A stretch of DNA of 37,956 nt from CADEEN01 sp035716845 (GTDB taxonomy: Bacteria > Pseudomonadota > Gammaproteobacteria > Burkholderiales > Burkholderiaceae_C): contig DASTJE010000217.1 in assembly GCA_035716845.1 (NCBI GenBank), positions 1 to 37,956 on the forward strand. The letters run 5' to 3'. Shown here one piece after another: positions 35,155 through 37,956 of the stretch; position 1 is the first letter of the stretch; the number at the start of each line of letters is the position of its first letter. The translations under genes were made by a program, and so were the position numbers. The notes below the pieces were generated by a model that saw nothing but the letters and a program-made list of their open reading frames with translations, was not told the origin of the DNA and made no database searches.

Positions 35155-36882
35155 TCAATGGCCGCTGGCGCCTGCGGCCCCGATGCCGGTCTCCGAGCGC
35201 ACCTGCTGCGCCAGGAAGCCGTCGCGGTCCTGCTGGCCGCGCTTGCTGCCGTCGAGCAGCGAGAACAGCCAGATGCCGACGAAGCCGATGGTCATCGAGA
35301 ACAGCGCCGGCGAGGTGTAGGGGAACAGCGCCGAGCCCTTGGGGTTGCCCAGCGTGGCCTCCCACACCGCCGGCGACACCACGGTCAGCACCACCGAGCT
35401 GATGAGGCCGAGGAAGCCGCCGATGACCGCGCCGCGCGTGGTGCAGCCCTTCCACAGCACGCTCATCAGCAGCACCGGGAAGTTGGCCGACGCCGCGATC
35501 GCGAAGGCCAGGCTGACCATGAAGGCGATGTTCTGCTTCTCGAAGGCGATGCCCAGCGCCACCGCGACGATGCCCAGCACGACGGTGGTGATGCGCGAGA
35601 CGCCCAGTTCGCTCTTGCTGTCGGCCTTGCCGGCCTTGATCACGGTGGCGTACAGGTCGTGCGAGACGGCCGAGGCGCCCGACAGCGTGAGCCCGGCCAC
35701 CACCGCGAGGATGGTCGCGAAGGCCACCGCCGAGATGAAGCCCAGGAACACGTTGCCGCCCACCGCGTTGGCCAGGTGGATGGCGGCCATGTTGCCGCCG
35801 CCCTTGAGCGCACCCTTGGCATCGAGGAACTCGGGGTTGGTCAGCACGAAGGCGATGGCGCCGAAGCCGATGATGAAGGTCAGGATGTAGAAGTAAGCGA
35901 TCCAGGTCGTGGCCCAGCCCACCGACTTGCGCGCTTCCTTGGCGTTGGGCACCGTGAAGAAGCGCATCAGGATGTGCGGCAGGCCGGCGGTGCCGAACAT
36001 CAGGGCCATGCCGAAGCTGATGGCCGAGATCGGATCCTTCACGAAACCCCCGGGCCCCATGATCGAGAAGCCCTGCTTGGCAGCCTCCGCGGCGTCCTTG
36101 CCGCCCTTGGCCGCGAGGTCGGTCTTGATGCGCACCGCCTCCGCGAACATCGCCTCGGTGCTGAAGCCGAACTTCCACAGCACCATGAAGGCCATGAAGG
36201 AGGCGCCGCCCAGCAGCATGATGGCCTTGATGATCTGCACCCAGGTGGTGGCGGTCATGCCGCCGAACAGCACGTAGACCATCATCAGCGCACCGACGAT
36301 CACCACCGCGATCCAGTACTCGAGGCCGAACAGCAGCTTGATGAGCTGGCCCGCGCCGACCATCTGCGCGATCAGGTAGAAGGCCACCACCACCAGCGTG
36401 CCCGAGGCGGCGAACATGCGCACCGGGGTCTGGGCGAAGCGGAAAGAGGCCACGTCGGCGAAGGTGAACTTGCCCAGGTTGCGCAGGCGCTCGGCCAGCA
36501 GGAAGGTCACCACCGGCCAGCCGACCAGGAAGCCGATCGAGTAGATCAGGCCGTCGAAGCCGGAGGCCATCACCGCGGCCGAGATGCCGAGGAAGGAGGC
36601 CGCCGACATGTAGTCGCCGGCGATCGCCAGGCCGTTCTGGAAGCCGGTGATGCCGCCGCCGGCGGTGTAGAAGTCGGCGGCGCTCTTGGTCTTGGCCGCC
36701 GCCCACTTGGTGATCCACAGCGTGAAGGCCACGAAGATGCCGAACATGCCGATGGCCGTCCAGTTGGTGGTCTGCTTCTCGGCCTGGCCGAGATCGGCGC
36801 CGGCGGCCTGGGCGACGGCGGCCACGCCGAGCAGGGCGGTGGCGGCCAGCGCCGCCTTGAGGGAGGGGATGAGGCGCTTCAC
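35155..36882 (-). CDS. actP: Cation/acetate symporter
   Basis: ActP takes up acetate, and in E. coli also glycolate, with a cation. The 575-residue protein (E. coli 549) has a cleavable-looking signal (1-27, ending AVAQAAG), which ActP proteins normally have, and about 13 membrane helices of the SLC5 fold. Family segments include FYTAGGGITGFQNGLAIAGDYMSAASFLG, read in two parts, and AAVMASGFDGLIYSIGFLVGWP. A charged loop near 245-285 holds extra Lys/Ala residues. The GTG start at 36882 overlaps the DUF485 stop (GTGA), so the two are translationally coupled. A terminator follows the gene. Confidence 0.95.
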   Translation of the reverse strand: MKRLIPSLKAALAATALLGVAAVAQAAGADLGQAEKQTTNWTAIGMFGIFVAFTLWITKWAAAKTKSAADFYTAGGGITGFQNGLAIAGDYMSAASFLGISAAVMASGFDGLIYSIGFLVGWPVVTFLLAERLRNLGKFTFADVASFRFAQTPVRMFAASGTLVVVAFYLIAQMVGAGQLIKLLFGLEYWIAVVIVGALMMVYVLFGGMTATTWVQIIKAIMLLGGASFMAFMVLWKFGFSTEAMFAEAVRIKTDLAAKGGKDAAEAAKQGFSIMGPGGFVKDPISAISFGMALMFGTAGLPHILMRFFTVPNAKEARKSVGWATTWIAYFYILTFIIGFGAIAFVLTNPEFLDAKGALKGGGNMAAIHLANAVGGNVFLGFISAVAFATILAVVAGLTLSGASAVSHDLYATVIKAGKADSKSELGVSRITTVVLGIVAVALGIAFEKQNIAFMVSLAFAIAASANFPVLLMSVLWKGCTTRGAVIGGFLGLISSVVLTVVSPAVWEATLGNPKGSALFPYTSPALFSMTIGFVGIWLFSLLDGSKRGQQDRDGFLAQQVRSETGIGAAGASGH

Positions 36883-37187
36883 TTCAGGACGCTCCGGGTG
36901 ATGCGTTCCGACAGGTCGTCGAACTCGCGGTTGGCGCGGCGGATGTAGATCACGGTGATGAGCACCGTGAACAGGATGACGCCCAGGCCGACGGGCATGC
37001 CCATCGTCGTGACGCCCTCGCCCAGGCGCTGCGCCAGGAAGGGCTTGTTGAAGGCCACCAGCAGGATGAAGCCGTAATAGACGACCAGCATCGCGATGGC
37101 CAGCGTCCAGCCGAAGCGGCTGCGCCGGGACTTGAGCGCGATGTAGTCGGGGTGGGCGGCGATGCGCCGTGCGAGATCGTCTTCCAT
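36879..37187 (-). CDS. yjcH: DUF485 inner-membrane protein (YjcH-like)
   Basis: A 102-residue protein with two membrane helices (about 26-46 and 64-85), in the pattern of YjcH, which precedes actP in E. coli (acs-yjcH-actP). The N-terminus has the DUF485 segment HPDYIALKSRRSRFGW. It probably assists or stabilises ActP. The ATG at 37187 has GGAG about 8 bases upstream. It is the first gene of the minus-strand acetate module. No acs gene is next to it here. Confidence 0.92.
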   Translation of the reverse strand: MEDDLARRIAAHPDYIALKSRRSRFGWTLAIAMLVVYYGFILLVAFNKPFLAQRLGEGVTTMGMPVGLGVILFTVLITVIYIRRANREFDDLSERITRSVLK

Positions 37188-37271
37188 GAGAAGCTCCGAG
37201 TGCGGGAACAGGGCGCGACTCTGAGCGCGCGCACTGACCGTGCTCTGACGCCCAGCCAACACGGGCTGACG

Positions 37272-37291
37272 TGAAACTGAGCTGAAACTGA
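37272..37291. repeat. Tandem 9-base direct repeat in the divergent promoter region
   Basis: TGAAACTGA occurs at 37272-37280 and again at 37283-37291, a centre distance of 11 bases or about one helical turn. It lies in the 155-base gap between the acetate module and pyruvate kinase, and its second copy touches the likely -35 region of pyk. The spacing fits a protein binding two half-sites on one face of DNA. No known operator was recognised. Confidence 0.5.
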
Positions 37292-37314
37292 CACTGCCGA
37301 GCGACGCGGATAAT
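37288..37314 (+). promoter_or_regulatory. Possible promoter for pyruvate kinase
   Basis: CTGACA at 37288-37293 and GATAAT at 37309-37314 each match five of six consensus bases, with a short 15-base spacer. It lies 28 bases before the pyk ATG. The short spacing suggests weak or activator-dependent use. Confidence 0.4.
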
Positions 37315-37342
37315 CGCCGCCCAGACTCCAGGGAAAGCCTCC

Positions 37343-37956
37343 ATGCCCCGCCAGACCAAGATCGTCGCCACGCTCGGCCCCGCATCGTCCTCGTCCGAGG
37401 TGATGGAGCGCCTCATCGCCGCCGGTGTCGACGTCGTGCGCCTGAACTTCTCGCACGGCACGGCGCAGGACCACATCGACCGCGCGGCGCTGGTGCGCGC
37501 GGCGGCCGAGCGCGCCGGCAGGGCGGTGGCCATCATGGCCGACCTGCAGGGCCCGAAGATCCGCGTCGGCAAGTTCGCCGAAGGCAAGACGATGCTGGTG
37601 GCCGGGCAGCGCTTCGTGCTCGACGCGTCGCGCACCGAGCCGGGCGACGAGGGCGCCGTCGGGCTCGACTACAAGGAACTGCCGCGCGACGTGAAGCCGG
37701 GCGACACGCTGCTGCTCAACGACGGCCTGCTGATGCTCACCGTGGAGGACGTGCAGGGCGAGCGGGTCGTGACCACCGTCAAGGTCGGCGGCGTGCTGTC
37801 CAACAACAAGGGCATCAACAAGCAGGGCGGCGGGCTCACCGCGCCGGCGCTGACCGCCAAGGACATGGACGACATCAAGACCGCGATGAGCTTCCAGTGC
37901 GAGTACCTGGCGGTGAGCTTCCCCAAGAGCGCCACCGACATGGAGATGGCGCGCCA
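37343..37956 (+). CDS. pyk: Pyruvate kinase, 5' part
   Basis: Pyruvate kinase turns phosphoenolpyruvate and ADP into pyruvate and ATP, the last step of glycolysis. The gene starts at 37343 and runs off the right edge; 204 full codons are visible. The start is clear: MPRQTKIVATLGPASS, then VDVVRLNFSHG and IMADLQGPKIRVG, followed by the B-domain lid (about 70-165) and LTAPALTAKDMDDIKTA. Catalytic residues Arg33 and the Asn-Ser pair of LNFSHG are present. It is transcribed away from the DUF485-actP genes. Confidence 0.96.
   Translation, partial: MPRQTKIVATLGPASSSSEVMERLIAAGVDVVRLNFSHGTAQDHIDRAALVRAAAERAGRAVAIMADLQGPKIRVGKFAEGKTMLVAGQRFVLDASRTEPGDEGAVGLDYKELPRDVKPGDTLLLNDGLLMLTVEDVQGERVVTTVKVGGVLSNNKGINKQGGGLTAPALTAKDMDDIKTAMSFQCEYLAVSFPKSATDMEMAR

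Noticed and set aside
30382..36948. Two long plus-strand open frames across the acetate module
   Set aside because: They mirror the SLC5 kinase, DUF294 and actP genes; their products are Gln/His/Arg-rich with no motif.

Overview
The window is GC-rich, densely packed DNA that reads as the chromosome of a betaproteobacterium of the order Burkholderiales, probably near the Rubrivivax/Leptothrix/Methylibium group. This placement is inferred from gene content and order: a Lys/Ala histone H1-like protein beside nrdB, an accB-accC-prmA-zinc-ribbon string, an mpl-yqiA-RNase II-TonB-mtgA string, and rubredoxin-pilGHIJ-chpA. I see no phage, insertion sequence, CRISPR, tRNA or rRNA. No gene-free stretch exceeds about 215 bases.

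Layout. (1) 1-1427, plus strand: the 3' part of nrdB, then a histone H1-like gene ending in a clear intrinsic terminator. (2) 1446-16682, minus strand: sixteen genes, fifteen of them in a tight run (thiD, hemL, mpl, yqiA, a FabG-type reductase, RNase II, a TonB-type protein, mtgA, an unknown protein, a TlpA-type thioredoxin, accB, accC, prmA, a zinc-ribbon membrane protein, a PfkB kinase). Many are joined by 4-base ATGA or GTGA overlaps. They serve cofactor synthesis, envelope growth and recycling, RNA decay and fatty acid synthesis. (3) 16851-28131, plus strand: rubredoxin, then the Pil-Chp chemosensory system for type IV pili (pilG, pilH, pilI, pilJ, a 2049-residue ChpA/PilL kinase) and a diguanylate cyclase with an intact inhibitory site. 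(4) 28159-37187, minus strand: an acetate-type transport and signalling module. It holds a DUF485 protein, ActP, a CBS/DUF294 nucleotidyltransferase-like protein, an 80-residue two-helix protein, an SLC5-STAC histidine kinase of the CrbS kind, a receiver-only response regulator, and a membrane PAS/pseudokinase protein fused to a DnaQ-type exonuclease. (5) 37343-37956, plus strand: the 5' part of a pyruvate kinase gene, divergent from the acetate module.

The most interesting region is 28159-37187. A solute-sensing kinase passes its signal to a receiver with no output domain. The same gene set encodes a nucleotidyltransferase-fold protein and a DEDDh exonuclease tethered to a degenerate histidine kinase. 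A strong terminator hairpin splits the transporter genes from the signalling genes. A helically phased 9-base direct repeat lies in the promoter region shared with pyruvate kinase. All biochemical links within this module are my inference.
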